A DNA stretch of 64,000 bases from Scolanthus callimorphus (taxonomy: Eukaryota > Cnidaria > Anthozoa > Actiniaria > Edwardsiidae): contig CM066916.1 in assembly GCA_033964015.1 (NCBI GenBank), forward strand, positions 11,386,501 through 11,450,500. The letters run 5' to 3'. Below the pieces are notes generated by a model, which saw nothing but the letters and a program-made list of their open reading frames with translations, made no database searches and had not been told where the DNA came from. The first letter of the stretch is position 1. Each line of letters starts with the position of its first letter. A program made the translations under genes and the position numbers. This document shows positions 1-12,918 of the stretch, piece by piece.

Positions 1-722
1 GGAAATACACTGCGTGTATTTGTGGAGAATGAAGTGCTCCAGTACAGATCGCTTCTTTACCCATAGCCTCACACCTTTCAGATTTGGTGGTGGTTACCAT
101 GGTAACCATGGGGTCTAATTGTGTCGTCAACCGTGGGGATTGTGACCCCTTCAAGAGAATTGTGACCTCTTACTGGCCAAGGGGGATTGTGATCCCCTGG
201 TGTGGATTGTGACCTACCCTCGGCTCAGATGACCAATTAGACCCCCTAAAAGAGGGCATAACTTTTAGTAATCAGTTAAGGCTTGCTCCGCTGAGAGTAC
301 TTCATTTGTCACCCAATACCCCACAAAATAGCTGTTCTCTTGTATGCCTTTCGATGGGTTGTTATATAGTATTAATGGTCTCAAAAACCTCGTCCCAACT
401 TTCATTAGAGGAAGGAATTTTCGGCAATGACGCTCCGTGGAACAGTGCAGGGAGCGACGTATTTTGAAACTGTATCTAAAAAAAGGAAACTACCATAAAC
501 AGAACAATCTGTTATCTACTTAACAGGAGGTACTCCACTCAGATAATCCTCACGATGGGGATTTCCCTCCTTCCATTTAATGTAGATATAATCGGCATTT
601 CCTATGATACACTTTTAACAAAAGTCACTTTCCAAGGCATTTTAGTCTATTATTTTAACTAAACGTGTCTTTATAAAGTGACGGGTCGTTTCCTAGTATG
701 ACTAGTAAGTGATAGTAAACGA
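1..722. other. non-coding stretch with short internal repeats
   Basis: No convincing gene. The phrase GATTGTGACC recurs about four times between 135 and 215. A perfect palindrome (TGGTTACCATGGTAACCA) lies at 91-108. GGGGTCTAATTG near 110 is the reverse complement of CAATTAGACCCC near 232, giving a weak hairpin around the repeats. Nothing else is recognised. Confidence 0.4.
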
Positions 723-860
723 AAACGTTTATCAGTGCAAGTCTACGTTTCGATCAGCGTTTTCGTCATTAAGACAATGACGAAAACGCTGATCGAAACG
801 TAGACTTGCACTGATAAACGTTTCGATCAGCGTTTTCGTCATTAAGACAATGACGAAAAC
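723..860. repeat. long perfect hairpin plus direct repeat
   Basis: Arms 723-770 and 776-823 are reverse complements over 48 bp, separated by the 5-base loop AAGAC. The 43-bp stretch 745-787 is then repeated directly at 818-860, offset 73, which forms a second smaller hairpin around another AAGAC loop. This is the structure of a fold-back MITE or of a recent palindromic duplication. No coding potential. Confidence 0.8.
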
Positions 861-2547
861 ACCCCCAATAACAATAGACAGTGAAACTCAAACGGTAATT
901 TCAACAATGAAATGCTATAACAACATACAAATAAACACCTTTGGTGTTTGCATAATGTTTCTCTACAGTAAAAATGGAGTGATATTTTTTGTATACGATT
1001 TTTTTTCCAGGCTGAACAGGTTCTTACATTTAAGGGCATTTAAATGCGAAATTTCCGCCAGGTTCGTATATGATTTATAAAACAAGAAATCATAGATAGA
1101 ATTATGGATAAGTAGAAATCATTGCAACTTGACATAATTGGTTTTAGTGGATCGCGAGAACTCTTGAACACTGACAAAATTTGAAAAGGGGCTTTTATGT
1201 CTGCCTATTTGAAGAGGTGGTTGCACTCCCTGTAAACCATGATTCTCTCTATAATTTCCAGTGTTGTCCAGTGATTGTCCAGTGTCTATCAATCACAAGG
1301 TGGAACTTAAGGGGCTCCTATTATTGCGTGGTGATTATGATTTTCTTAATTCCGAGAACGCTGGCATATATGATTAACTGTAAACTGGATTACTTTGTTT
1401 GTGTTTATTGTGCGACCTCAAACTCAAAAGTATAGTCACCTACAGTCATAAGGCATTTCTGCATTTCAGAGACAATTCCTTTTTGTAATATTTATTGTAT
1501 TTGTTAATCCGATATTAGTTTGTGGTATGTCATACGTGCCTTACATTTAACAATTAGTCGCCGAAGGCGACGTGATTATCGCCGCCTGAGGTGAATAATT
1601 CTTTGGTATAATTGCTATAAGTGACTTATAAGATTATTATACAAAAAACTGGTATGTTTTGTTGGATTTTTTTCACGATCAAAACAAAACTCGCGCCCGC
1701 ACTCCAAATCCTTTCAATGTTATAATCACCGGTATGTGTGTATCGCAAGAGAAAACAAACCTCTCGATAATCACTAGATTATACTAATGCAAATTGTGCA
1801 GAGGGTACAAAAAGTAATTACTAACATAAACACCTCTGAAGGTGTACCGAAACAGCCTATACGAAGTCAATCTTCAGTTTTCTTTTTAAACTTGCTTTTC
1901 TTTTCAAATTATGAAAATAACAGCGTTTGACCATTGAATTTCGCCTTGTACTAAACCCAAAAAATCCTGCAGCCCAATAACACAGAGGAATGAAGGAGGA
2001 GGAGAAGAGACCACGATGCCTTATAAATAATACGAGAAATGTCATTAAATAGTGCTGTCCACCCCAGTTTATCCGTCCTTCCTTTGGCAAATAATTGCGA
2101 ATATGTTAATCGTGATTTAAATGTTATTGAAGAAGAAAGGAAATCCGTCAATCTTCGAAAAAAATCTTAAGCGGAATAAACTTATCGGTTAAGATCAGAA
2201 GGAACGCCAGGATCATTAATAAGCCATTATAGTAGAACGAAAAATCGTCGTTGTCCAACTAGCGATGTTTTCATTTTCTTTAAAATTGTAAAATGTATTC
2301 GCCGAATCTCTCATAGAACAAAGACGAGGTAAACTATGAACAGCTCAAAGTTTAGTAGTTCGAAATGGATGAGATTGTTATTAAGAGAGTTTTACCAAGA
2401 TTTCGAGCAATTTTGACAAAAAGTGTCCAAAAATCCAGTTACTCAAAAGTTTAGAACTTCTTGGTTTCATTTTGTTTTGTTTGGAAGAACTACACGTAAG
2501 CATTTACTTTGGTTCGTTCAACCATGAAATACTCATTTAAAGCGAAG
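861..2547. other. no gene seen
   Basis: Only short random open frames. Around 1555-1600 a CGCCGAAGGCGA...GTGAATAATTC pattern resembles the fold-back head of the element at 12919-13024 and is probably a decayed relative. Nothing else recognised. Confidence 0.35.
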
Positions 2548-2646
2548 AAATCAAATTTCAAATTTCTCTACCTGATCGAGGAAAATTCCATATCAAGTGA
2601 AGTTCTATACAAACCCCTATATATTGCATATCAACTTTAAAATGCA
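2548..2646. repeat. left half of an older dispersed repeat split by the LINE
   Basis: This segment resembles, in opposite orientation, 59790-59900; shared phrases include AGTTCTATACAAACC and TCAAATTTCAAATTT equivalents. The continuation of the same repeat resumes after the LINE at 7788 (GAAATGCATTTTCCTAGG...). The uninterrupted reverse-complement copy at 59750-59900 therefore acts as an empty-site paralogue. Confidence 0.65.
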
Positions 2647-2700
2647 GAAAGTGGGTCGAGCATGTTCGAAGAGTTTGGCTGAGCTCTCGGGCTTCAAGGA

Positions 2701-3680
2701 ATGGCGGAAAATACGAACTTAAAACGGAAAAACAGAGAGAGCATAGATACAGAAGAAGCACGCGTCTCTCCTGAAGGTAAAAGAATAGCGAGAGAGTCCA
2801 TTTTTGAGTCGGTGTCGCCGTTCTTGCTTTTACTATCTTTTTCAAGTCTCCGCTTTCAGGACGATAACAAACCAAGACAGTTAAGTGACGAGATTATGGC
2901 TGCCCTTGAAATGACAGAAGACTTCGGCACGCTGGGGAAAACGTTAACCTGGTTTTGGAAAAGCTAGCCAACCTAGATGTAAGGGCCGACAACATCTACG
3001 CTAAATTAACTAAAGTTGAGGAACGAACGGAAAAAACTAGAAGAGAGAACCGTGAAGCTGGACGAAAGGACGATAGAAACGAGGAAAAAACTGGAAGAAG
3101 CCGAAAAGACACTAGTGTTCCTTAACAAGGAGGTCGAGGACCTAAAAGCCAGTTTGAAAAAAAAGAAGAGTACCAAAGAAAGAAAAGAGACGAGCCTGAA
3201 GATGAATTTTATAGTGAGGTCTGCCAGCGACGAGAGAACCTGCGGTTCTACGGGATTCGGGAAGCAACTTTAAATGAAGAAGAGAATGTGGACCAAGTCC
3301 TACGTCAATTCTTCAAGACTCAATTAAAACTGGAAGAGGAAGTGGTATGTAATAGTATGAATAATATGAGTTCCAAAGGCTTCATCGGGTCGGCGTGAGA
3401 AAGAGTGATGGCACTGGGGATTCGAGGCCAATTATCGCCAGATTCCTCAGGTATAAAGACAGGGAGACGGTGTTTTCCGGTGTAAGGGCTCGAAAGGGCG
3501 CTGCCGAAAAAGTCCAAGTTAGGGATATCAGCGGATCTACCGAAAGAAATCGTACGTAGAAGGAAGTTGCAAGCGGACAAGCTCGTGGAAGCAAGAAAGA
3601 AAGGCCAAACGGCATTCTTCAGCAGACCGTTCCCGGACAAACTGTACATTAACAATGTTCTCTGTGAATTCATGAAGTAG
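2701..3680 (+). pseudogene. LINE ORF1 protein (L1 ORF1p-like), frameshifted
   Basis: The first ATG of the element is at 2701. About 3016-3170 encodes a heptad-rich Lys/Glu coiled coil ending in a FLNKEVEDLK phrase. ENLRFYGI near 3237 and PIIARFLRYKDRE near 3423 match the RRM-like part of L1-type ORF1 proteins. PKEIVRRRKLQADKL (from about 3538) and a final FMK with stop TAG 3678-3680 complete the C-terminal domain. The parts lie in different frames, with shifts near 2950, 3020, 3230 and 3350. In intact elements this protein coats the RNA and acts as a nucleic-acid chaperone; this copy cannot make it. Confidence 0.8.
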
Positions 3681-3929
3681 GTACCAATTCTTTAGTGATG
3701 CATATTCAATCGCCAGATCACATATTGATAAAGTTAGCTTGCGAGCCAGCCCTATTTAGTTTCCAACAAAGCACTTATTTTTTGCTCCGCGTGTAGGAAG
3801 CTGGCCCCAAGATACATACATGGCCGCGTTTCTCTGGCCATGGTCACACTCGAATGCATCCCAACTTTCCTCGAATTTGCATTGGAATTTATTTCATTAT
3901 CGTATTCAACGCGAATAGGCAATTGCAGC

Positions 3930-6900
3930 TGAAGTGTGTTTCGTTGAATGTAAGGGGCTTAAACCGGGCAATTAAGCGAAGAAAGATTTTCAGATGGTTG
4001 CACCAGTAAAATATTGATATTTCCTTTATCCAAGAGACTTTCAGCACAAAAGAGATCGAAAATACTTGGTCTGCGAATGGGGGGGGGGGGGGGGGGGAGC
4101 AAAGTGATGCTTAGTCACACCCAAAACAATAGCGCAAGCAAAGGCGTCGCGGTTCTTTTCAACCCAAAGTTCGACGTTAATATCGAACGAACAATTCATG
4201 ACAAGAACGGTCGCTTCATTCTTATCCAGACAAAGATAAACGAGGATGAATGCACCTTTGGCAGTGTTTATCTACCTAATGAGCAAAATCAACAGCTAGA
4301 ACACTAGACAGTTTTACAGAAGTGTTACAGAAAATGTCTGAAGACAATGTGTTTTTGTTTGGCGATTTTAACTGTGCTTTAACAGCTCTAGACAAAGAAG
4401 GAGGGCTACCGGTCCAAAATAAGGTGAGGGTAATCAACAGGATCAACTAATTAATGAACCAATTCAACTTGACGGACATTTGGCGGAAGAAAAACCCGAA
4501 TAAAAGAGAATATACGTGGAGAAACAGCAATCAGACCGTCTTGACTTGATGCCGTCTTGACTTGATTTTAATGTCAGAACATCTTGTTAATTTGGTAGAC
4601 AAAAGCTATATCAATCACCCGCCTTTTTCAGATCATATTGCTGTGTTTACCGAAATCATTAGTTGTACGCACAAAAAAATAGAGGTCCCGGGTATTAGAA
4701 ATTTAATTGCGCTTTGCTGAAAGATGAAGAATATACGGAAAAGATGAAAGAGAATCTTAAAATCTTCCGCGACAGGCATAACGCAGTTAAAAAAAATAAA
4801 ACATTATTCTGGGACTTGATAAAAATGGAAATAACTCAATACTCGATTGGCTACTCGAAAAGAAAAGCAAAACAAGTGCGGGATAATGAAAAGCAGTATC
4901 TTATTGAACTAAATGCGATACAACGCCGAGCTGATGCGCTTAAAAACGAGGCAGTAAGCCAGACTGAGATCAACGCCAAAATTGACGCCATAAAAAATAA
5001 ACTTGACGAAATCCTCGATAATAAAATCAGAGGTACAATTTTACGGAGTAAAGTGAGATGGTACGAACACGGAGAGAAAAACTCAAAGTATTTTTATGGT
5101 TTAGAAAAGCGTAGTCATGAAAGAAAACATATCACGAAGCTCTAAATAAACGACGAGACCGTAGAGGAGCCCAAGGTTATACTAGAAGAACAGAAAAAAT
5201 ATTACGAAAAGCTATCCCATCTGAGACTGAAGAGCAAGCTGAGTTTCTAAGGGGCATTCCTTTCAAAAACAAGTTATCAAAAGAGCAACGTGATTTGTGT
5301 GAAGGTCTGCTCACGATCGAAGAATGCCGAGTAGCTCTTACAAAATTAAAAAAAATAAAACACCGGGTTGCGATGGGATCCCAGCGGAGTTTTACCTTTT
5401 CTTTTGTGAACAAGTGAAGCATGACGTAGTAAATTGTTTCAACTATGCTGCAAAAAGCGGGAAGTTGGCGATTTCACAAAGGTGTGGCGTAATAACAATG
5501 TTACCCAAAAAGGCTAAAGATCAGACGCTTTTAAAAAATTGGCGCCCAATCTCCCTGTTAAACACCGACTACAAGATTGCAACAAAAGCAATAGCGTGCA
5601 GGCTGGAAACGGTTCTGACTTCGATCATAAGCAATAATCAAACAGGTTATGTTAAAGGTCGTTATATAGGAGAACATTCGTCTGATATCAGATATCTTGA
5701 ATTACGCATCCAAAGATAAACTCGGCGGCATCGCACTTTTCTTAGACTTTGAAAAGGCCTTCGACTCAATAGAATGGAGTTACATCCTACAAGTCCTTAA
5801 AAAGTTCGAGCTCGGTGCGGAACTGATAAGTTGGGTGAAACTATTTTATAACGATATATCAAGCTGTGTGATGAACAACGGATACGCCTCGAACTTCTTT
5901 AGCCTCTCTTTCCTCCGGCGTCCGCCAAGGGTGCCCGTTGTCCGGTTTATTGTTCGTTATCGGAATAGAGGTCCTCTCACTTGCAATTGAAGCAAATCAG
6001 AGTATAGAGGATATCAACATTCATCACAATGAAGTGAAAATCTCACAGTACGCCGACGACACAACCTGCTTTTTAAAGATACGGCTTCGGCCCAACTTTT
6101 GTTGCGCCTTTTAGAAACGTTCCGTAAGGTCTCAGGCCTGAAAATTGATAATACAAAAACAGAGGCCTTAAAATTAGGTAATTCTGACGTAGGCGATTTG
6201 CATGCGCTAGACGTATCTTGGTCAGATAGACCTGTTCTCGCTCTCGGTATTCACTTCACTCCAGATATAACATTAAGTAATCAACTGAACTTCTATGACA
6301 AACTAGAAAATATGAAGAAATGTCTGAATATCTGGGAAAGAAGGAACCTCACGCTGCAAGGGCGGATCAATATTGTCAAAACACTAGGAATATCCAAATT
6401 AGTCTACAACACGTCAGTTTTAACAATACCTAAAAGTCAGTCGACGAATGCACATACGCTTTTGTGTGGAAAAACAAGCCACCAAGAATCAAGAAGTCTA
6501 CACTCAGAGGAAAAAGGAGGAGGGGGATTAGCTATGATAAATTTTGAAGACATGGAAAAGTCAATAAAATTAAGTTGGATAAAGCGTTTAATGGATGGAA
6601 ATCAGGCAGATTGGGAAATCTTTTTTTCAAAAAACTTATCACAGTATGGTGGCCGCTTCTTACTTAAATGCGAATACGAGTTTAAACTTTTAAAGGTAGG
6701 AGCACTTCCAGAGTTCTACAAAAAACTATTATTATATTGGCAAGAGGCAAGAGAAAAATGGCAGCGCATGTTTATGTGGGATGGGCCTGATATAAAGATA
6801 ATTTGGAACAGATAATTTGGAACAATGCTAAGCTGAAAATAGGGGGAACAATGGTTCTTTATAAGGATTGGTGGGAAAAAGGCGTTGAAACAATTGGCGA

Positions 6901-7544
6901 CCTTTTTAATGAATCGGGGATTCTGCTAAATTTCACTAGCTTTTAAAACAAAAATTCCCAGGAATAAAAACAAATTTCCTCAAGTAAAACAGAGTGCAGA
7001 AGCTAAGATAACATCAAAAGGAGTAAAGGAAAATGATTTGAAAAAAGTTTACAGCCGCCCCTTAGCATCACCAAGGAAGCAAAAACGCATCCAATTTAAG
7101 ATAAATCACAATATTTTAGTGACGAACCCATTTCTACACAAGGTCAAAATAAAAAACACAAATAAATGTCCTCTGTGTGACAACATTCAAACACTCGAGC
7201 ACCTCCTGTTTGAATGCCGATGCGTTCGTCTTTATTGGAATCATTTCGCAATTTGGTGGGCAAAATGGACCCAGCAAAAAATCAGTATCACAATAGACGT
7301 GGTATTGTATGGGGACAACGTTAGCGCCCCAAACAACCAAATCTTAAACTTTGCTTTAGTAATCGCCAAATACCACCTCTACGCCTCTACATTCAAGAAA
7401 CGCGTTTCTCTTTCAAAGGGTTTACTGCTCGCGTTACTGCTAAGCAAAGCAAAATTGAACGTGCTATATGCATACGGAAATTTGAGGAAAGGTGGGATGC
7501 CCTCGGGCGGTGGCTATCAGCTGACGGCTATTAAAAAGGAATAG
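3930..7544 (+). pseudogene. LINE ORF2: APE endonuclease / reverse transcriptase, decayed
   Basis: Endonuclease motifs in order: LNVRGLN (3943), QET (about 4024), GDFN (4361), SDHIAV (4628). Reverse transcriptase: NKTPGCDGIPAEFY (about 5351), NWRPISLLN (about 5539), motif A DFEKAFDSIEW (about 5746), motif C QYADDT (about 6046), then a thumb region. A C-terminal zinc knuckle CPLCDN...H...C lies at about 7168-7215, as in Tx1/L1-like elements. Stops and frameshifts occur at several points, including a 19-base G run (4079-4097), near 5145, 5700, 5990, 6810 and 6945. The ORF2 start is not preserved clearly; 3930 is approximate. The stop is at 7542-7544. Confidence 0.85.
4079..4097 (+). repeat. 19-base poly-G tract
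   Basis: An uninterrupted run of 19 G inside the endonuclease region of the LINE, with frame lost on either side. It may be a real slippage-prone homopolymer or an assembly artefact. On RNA or single-stranded DNA it could form G-quadruplexes. Confidence 0.9.
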
Positions 7545-7787
7545 GAACGTGTTAGTAGTGTAGTCTAGTTCCTCCCCACAAAGTAAACAAAAAAATAATA
7601 ATAATAATCCTGTATACAGGTAACAGCTGTATAAGTATGGTCGGAAAAAATCTGTATATAGGTAATAATATTGTACAAGTAAGGGGGATGTGTCTGTTGT
7701 GCAATTTGTTTGTCTTGTCCAGCATATATATTTATATCTATACTCATATTCATATCTATAATAATAATAACAATAATAAAAAAATTG

Positions 7788-7828
7788 AAATGCATTTTCC
7801 TAGGTTGCCATCAAGATTTCTTAACGGA
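7788..7828. repeat. right half of the older repeat interrupted by the LINE
   Basis: GAAATGCATTTTCCTAGG followed by TTGCCATCAAGATT is the reverse complement of 59753-59792. Together with 2548-2646 it reconstructs the pre-insertion locus. Confidence 0.7.
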
Positions 7829-10800
7829 AATTAATAGAGTTAATACTTTCATGCAATCCTCTGAAAAGCTACTAAAATAAAGCAAATAGGTTTCGTCCTT
7901 TCTAGTAACCAGATGTTTGGTCACACGTTGCTCGAGAATCACAAAAAAAATCTGTCTTAATCTGCTGTCCACAAAAACCGTGCTTTCCCCGTTCCTGTCG
8001 ATGTCCATTGTTACTATAACTGTTCGGGTTTTCACTATTGTTCGGGTTCTCATTATTTTATGATAACTATTATTTCAATCCGTTTTACTGTTGCTTAAAA
8101 TTTTAATTAGTCATTACCTATAATAAAGGTATTCTATATAAGAAATCGTTTCAAAGGTCAAGTCACAAATGTTAAGGTCGATAACATGGCATCTTCTGTG
8201 TTTAAAATCTTTCACTAGCTTTTTTAACCGGCTACTTCGCTGTTTAGCGAAAGGGGTCGGAAGTGCGTCTGCCTGTTGGGCTAATATGAAGCTAATTTGA
8301 TTTTCCTAAGAGTACTAACAGGGTAAGAAAACATGTGCTTATCATATAGGTATGGACAATCTTTTAACGAAAACTACAGACACGCATTCCAATTCCAATT
8401 CCATTTACTGCTGTTTGCCTGTGTTCATTATATGAACCCTGAAGCTATTTTTACTGAATTTTAGACTCAGATAAAAATAGTAAAACAAACTTAAACAGCA
8501 ACACAGTTGCTTCGGGGGATTAAAAAAATATTTTATTTCAGAGATTTTGATCTCAAGTCTACTTAGGACGAATTTATATCTGAGCTGCGACAAAAATGAG
8601 GAGATAGTGATATGTAATGTTAATTTCTCAGATCAATTTCAATATGACCATCTCGTTGTACGTTTTGCAGTTTTTTGGCTGCTTTTCCGGTCACAGTAGA
8701 TGCATGTTTCAAGATGTGTTTAAACTCTGAATGGTACTAATCCCTTACAATGATCAATAATGATGAAAAAGAAAATACAACCCTAAACATATTGTTTTTA
8801 CCCAAAGTGTTTTCTTACTGTAAATCCCCAAAGTACATACCTCAATCATATGTTGTAATCACCTTTTTCGTCTAGAGACCTAGCGCAGAGAAAACACATT
8901 AACTAATTAGACATTTTCGGGAAAATTGTGTTTCTTTCTGACCAAAAACATTTTGCAGTGGTAAACGCACCATCATCTGAGGTTATCCAGTTCTTTTCGC
9001 AGTGGTTGCACTTTGTATTTTACTGACTACACCAGAATATTTGCCATAGTGGCGGTTTACTTGACGTCACCGCCTGTCTCTTCGCATCAGTTCTACTCAC
9101 CAATCAAATGCTAGAACAGGACGTTAAGAAAATGCGATTAGTAATTATCAGCATCTTCAATGACAAAAGCCCTTCCAGCTGAAAACATCCTGAAACCCAA
9201 AGGAACTTCATAAAACAAAGTCCGGCTTTATCGATGTCACATATAAATAAAGCAAATAATATAAAGCCTATAAAAACATACCATTTCGCATTGAATGGCA
9301 AATACTACGTTCATTTTTTGTAGTATTGGTATCGCACGTGCCAAAAGTGGGATTACATGTGCATTTAATTGCTGTTTTTTCCAGTATCTCGGCCCAGTTT
9401 TAGTAAATACAGCTACAACTTGAAATCTTCCGAGGCGGACACTGCAAGGATCGCTTTGATAAATAGTTGATTAGTATATTACTCTCTTAGACAAAATATA
9501 CATTTTGAAGACCTTACCTTTCAAAACTCAACCAAACCACCGTAGGGGATATTCACTCCAGCCTGCGTTTGCTACGAAGCAAGCACTTGATGGTTTTAAG
9601 TTGTCATTATCAAGATTTTCACGTATCGTAGCCATCAATTAAAAGTACTAAATTGGTGGCTTAGATTTAAGACCCGTTGGTCGGGAGATCATCTTCAAGT
9701 TTACGTCATTAAGTAGGTTTTCATGATCATCAAAGAGCTTTGAGAACGGAAAACACACTTATTGTTCGTGGAATCAATAGCCCATAAAAGTGTGTTCATT
9801 TCCGTATCACGGCAACTACAACTTCTTTCAATGCATACCGTTTAAAGCTTTCGATAAAGACCAATGGTTCAAAAGAGAAATTTTTCATACCGAGTGCCAT
9901 TTTTTTAAACGCCGCTTATAACTTAACAAATTAAGGAACAGTTAATATGTTTCTGCCTCCAACTAGTGGTCAAATTCTGACAAGCTCAAAAATCGTTTAA
10001 ACGTTGGTAGGGGCTTTACTTACCACCTTTCCTTTTAAGAACTTAAAAACTCAAGATCCTTTTTAAAAGATCTAAAATTACCTTGGGATGTTTACGCTGT
10101 CTTGCCTTTTGCGTTTTTGTCTTACACTCTACTCGATTTCCCGGTCGATTGTCAAGCCTTGAAAAAATATTTAAAAAATCTTTAAAAAAAGTTTACACAA
10201 TATGGACGTGTCGTATTTAAACCATTGGTTGTGTAATAACTTGCCCGATCTTGCTTATAAGTGGCACTTAACCTTGAGAGGGCTTTCATAAAATTTTCGA
10301 GTAACACACTTTCAATTACAACCCAAAAGTCTTTAAAGGTCTTTCTCAAACTCATTAATTATTCATGATGTAGTAGACCAATAGGGTTCTTGCATTTGGT
10401 CAGGTGTATGACTTTGGAAACCCAATGAAACACCAGAATGAAACGAAAGGATTTCCAACACTAGTGATATGAGTTCTTAATTAGCATATTCATAGACTAC
10501 TCGAACACAAATATATTCAACGAGCTGATGCCCGTGAAAAATTCACGGGGTGTAAGGGGGAAATTTATTTTCTCTGTTTAAAAAAACGGAAAGGAAAAAG
10601 AAAATCACAATGGCCATATGGATGTGGGGAGGGGTTCATGATTTCCCCCTTCCATAAACTGCTCGATTTACATTTGACTAATAACCTCCCATCAGCATGT
10701 ACCCCGTCGCACCATGCCGAAATAAATGAAGTGATCCCAAAAAGATTTTTTTTTGTACTGGTCTCCCTGATTTTGGTGCGAAAAAAAATCACGCGTGTCC

Positions 10801-10960
10801 GTCTCTCAAATCTGTCAAAGAACCCGTGAAAATCGAAAGCGCTATTTGACTTCGGAATTGTTTATATCTCAGTGAGGGGAGAGAAGAAACAGGTCAAGTA
10901 AAAATCGTCTAAGGACTAAGAATTTTTTTTAGTTTATATTATTTATATTTTTTCTTTATC
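7829..10960. other. no gene seen
   Basis: AT-rich sequence with only short random frames. A small hairpin CCCGTGAAAAATTCACGGG occurs near 10531-10550. No protein motif or element boundary was recognised. Confidence 0.35.
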
Positions 10961-11580
10961 CCTCGCTTAAAAAATAGCTTGAATTAGAACTTAGGCGAAA
11001 GTGAATCTCTTCCAACAAAAACATGCCCACTGGAGAGATTTCCTCCTTCTCTTCGCGATTGGTCCTTCGTTTTGCGATAGAGCCGTCAGTATTTATACTT
11101 AGAAAATATTATTCATGACGTTCACGGACTTTGTTTTGTAAATGTGTCATTTCGACTTAGCATGACTTAGCGCGTGCTCCGAGGGAAGCAAGGTAGTGTG
11201 TACGTTTGTTGAAACTTGAATGAAAATTTTCTCAGCTTAAATCTTTCAAGTTAGAATTATCCCTGCACATTCCTGTATGTGATCTGTAAGAGAACCATTT
11301 AAGTTTGAATGTCAATGGTGCTTTTGGCTGCGCGAACCGAGTTCTTTTTTAGTTTCTGTGGGAGAATTCAACATGGCGGCGATGGCGGCTTTGTCCCTCG
11401 CTTAAGAAATCGCTTGAAATAGAACTTAGCCCGAGGTGAATCTTTTCCAACAAAAACACACCCATGGTCCAGATTTCCACCTTCCCTTCGGGTTTGCGAA
11501 CTTCTTTTGGCGGCACAGCTTCAGGGCTGAGCGGAGCGAGTGTCGACGCGATTTTCCTTACGGTATTAATATATAGATAA
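10961..11580 (+). repeat. dispersed repeat, copy 1, with internal direct duplication
   Basis: About 11036-11560 matches 20185-20695 in the same orientation with many substitutions; shared phrases include ATGGCGGCGATGGC and CCTCGCTTAAGAAATCGC. An 85-bp piece beginning CCCTCGCTTAA at 10962 recurs at 11394, so copy 1 contains an internal direct repeat that copy 2 has only once. No open frame is conserved between copies. The element class is not known. Confidence 0.7.
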
Positions 11581-12625
11581 CAAGTTTAATTGTCTTGATC
11601 GGCAGCTTCTTCTCTTTCTTGTTCTTTAGCGCCAATCCTGCCCGCTCGTCCCGTCCTTCCCTTCTGCGTCCAGCAAACGTCTGAAGTGAGCAAATCTGAC
11701 AAACAAAAATGTTATAAAAAAGACTAGTGTTATCAGAACAAGCAAACACCAAACGTTGTTGCACTCGAATCTAGTTTGCCCAAAATGACCCAAAAATATT
11801 TTCAGCAAGTAAAACTAGCAATCCATTTCCATCGGCTTTAATTTGAACCAAAACGCTGTTAATTTATCAGTCGAAAGCTTTCTTAACAAACGTAGCCTAA
11901 TATTTTGGTTGCTCCTAGTGAATTCACTGCTTTCTAGCTCTTCAAATTACACTGATAATATCGTTGCTAATGACATGCTTGGAGCAAAAGCGTGGACATA
12001 TAAACATAAACTAACCTCTGTCGTTGCCATCCAAGAAATTAAAATCCAGGTTGGGTTTTCGTTCCAGCAGGTACCGATGTATCTCGCACACGATATGGTA
12101 TAGAGTTTTGGGCAGATACCGCTATCCTTGCCCGCAAATACTTTCTTTTTCTTCCGCAGTCTTAGGCGGACGAAACCTTGACTGCGCCATGTTAAAGGTG
12201 AAATGGCGATTCAATTAGGATATACAAGGGATTGGACAATCTAGCAATTGAGAAGAAGACATGTTCTTTGTCTCAACAAAAGGGCTTATGTAATCAGCTA
12301 TTATTTGGTCTTTGGGCTATGTAATGACGTTTTTGTTCTTTAACATTCTAAGCGTGACTTTCATAACATGATATAAACTGTGTATTTTATTTGTGTGAGA
12401 AGTAATTCCAAAAACTCGTTCTGCGTGTTTCATTGGGATTACAAACAACTCGAAAACAATAAAACACTCGCGGCTACGCCGCTCGTGTTTCCATGGTTTT
12501 CTCGTTGTTTGCAAACCCATTCAAATACTCATTAATTATTCATGATCTAATCAGCCAACCAGAGCTCTCACTTTGTACCACGTGCAGTACCTTGAAATCC
12601 CAGGAAGATACTGCAAGTGGGACTT
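11581..12625. other. no gene seen
   Basis: Short frames only. Around 12455-12545 there is an ACTCGCGGCTACGCCGCTCGTGT palindromic phrase of a kind also seen in the fold-back at 46842-47001. No gene recognised. Confidence 0.3.
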
Positions 12626-12703
12626 GAAAAGTTTTCTAGGTCCAAGGACCTTTGAACTATTAATATTCATAATTTCAAGGTCCTCGGCCTCGAAAATTTT
12701 TTC
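12626..12703. repeat. imperfect inverted repeat at the head of the 241-bp array
   Basis: 12626-12656 (GAAAAGTTTTCTAGGTCCAAG...) is the approximate reverse complement of 12674-12703, with a 17-base AT-rich spacer. It overlaps the start of the first 241-bp unit and may be the ancestral end of that repeat. Confidence 0.6.
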
Positions 12704-12909
12704 TACTAGTCAGTCTTTGCGCCGTGCAAAGTAAGACAGTAGGAACCACTCCGTGAGAAGACAAAACCCTCCTCTCTCGGAAAAGTCAATACAAAGAATG
12801 TCGGTTCGAGACTATATGTTTCTGCGCCGCCAACCTCCATGTGGGACAGGCTTTATGGAAATACTCTTGATCTTTTCACTTCTGCGCATGACTATTGACG
12901 TAATCCAAG
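12666..12909 (+). repeat. 241-bp repeat unit A
   Basis: Starts TTCATAATTTCAAGGTCCTC and ends near CGCATGACTATTGACGTAATCCAAG. Units B (14081-14320), C (14321-14562) and D (14954-15194) are close copies. No open frame is conserved. Confidence 0.85.
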
Positions 12910-12918
12910 TTCATAATT

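Larger units (their letters stand above)
2647..7787 (+). mobile_element. Tx1/L1-like non-LTR retrotransposon, near full length, decayed
   Basis: A 5.1-kb two-ORF LINE. ORF1 (2701-3680) has a coiled coil followed by an L1-ORF1p-like RNA-binding region. ORF2 (about 3930-7544) has an APE endonuclease, a reverse transcriptase and a C-terminal CCHC knuckle. Both are broken by stops and frameshifts, so the copy is inactive. It ends in an AAT/A-rich tail (7758-7786). The boundaries come from AAATGCA present on both sides (2640-2646 and 7788-7794), a likely 7-base target-site duplication, and from the split host repeat. The clade assignment rests on ORF2 motifs and the L1-type ORF1. Confidence 0.85.
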
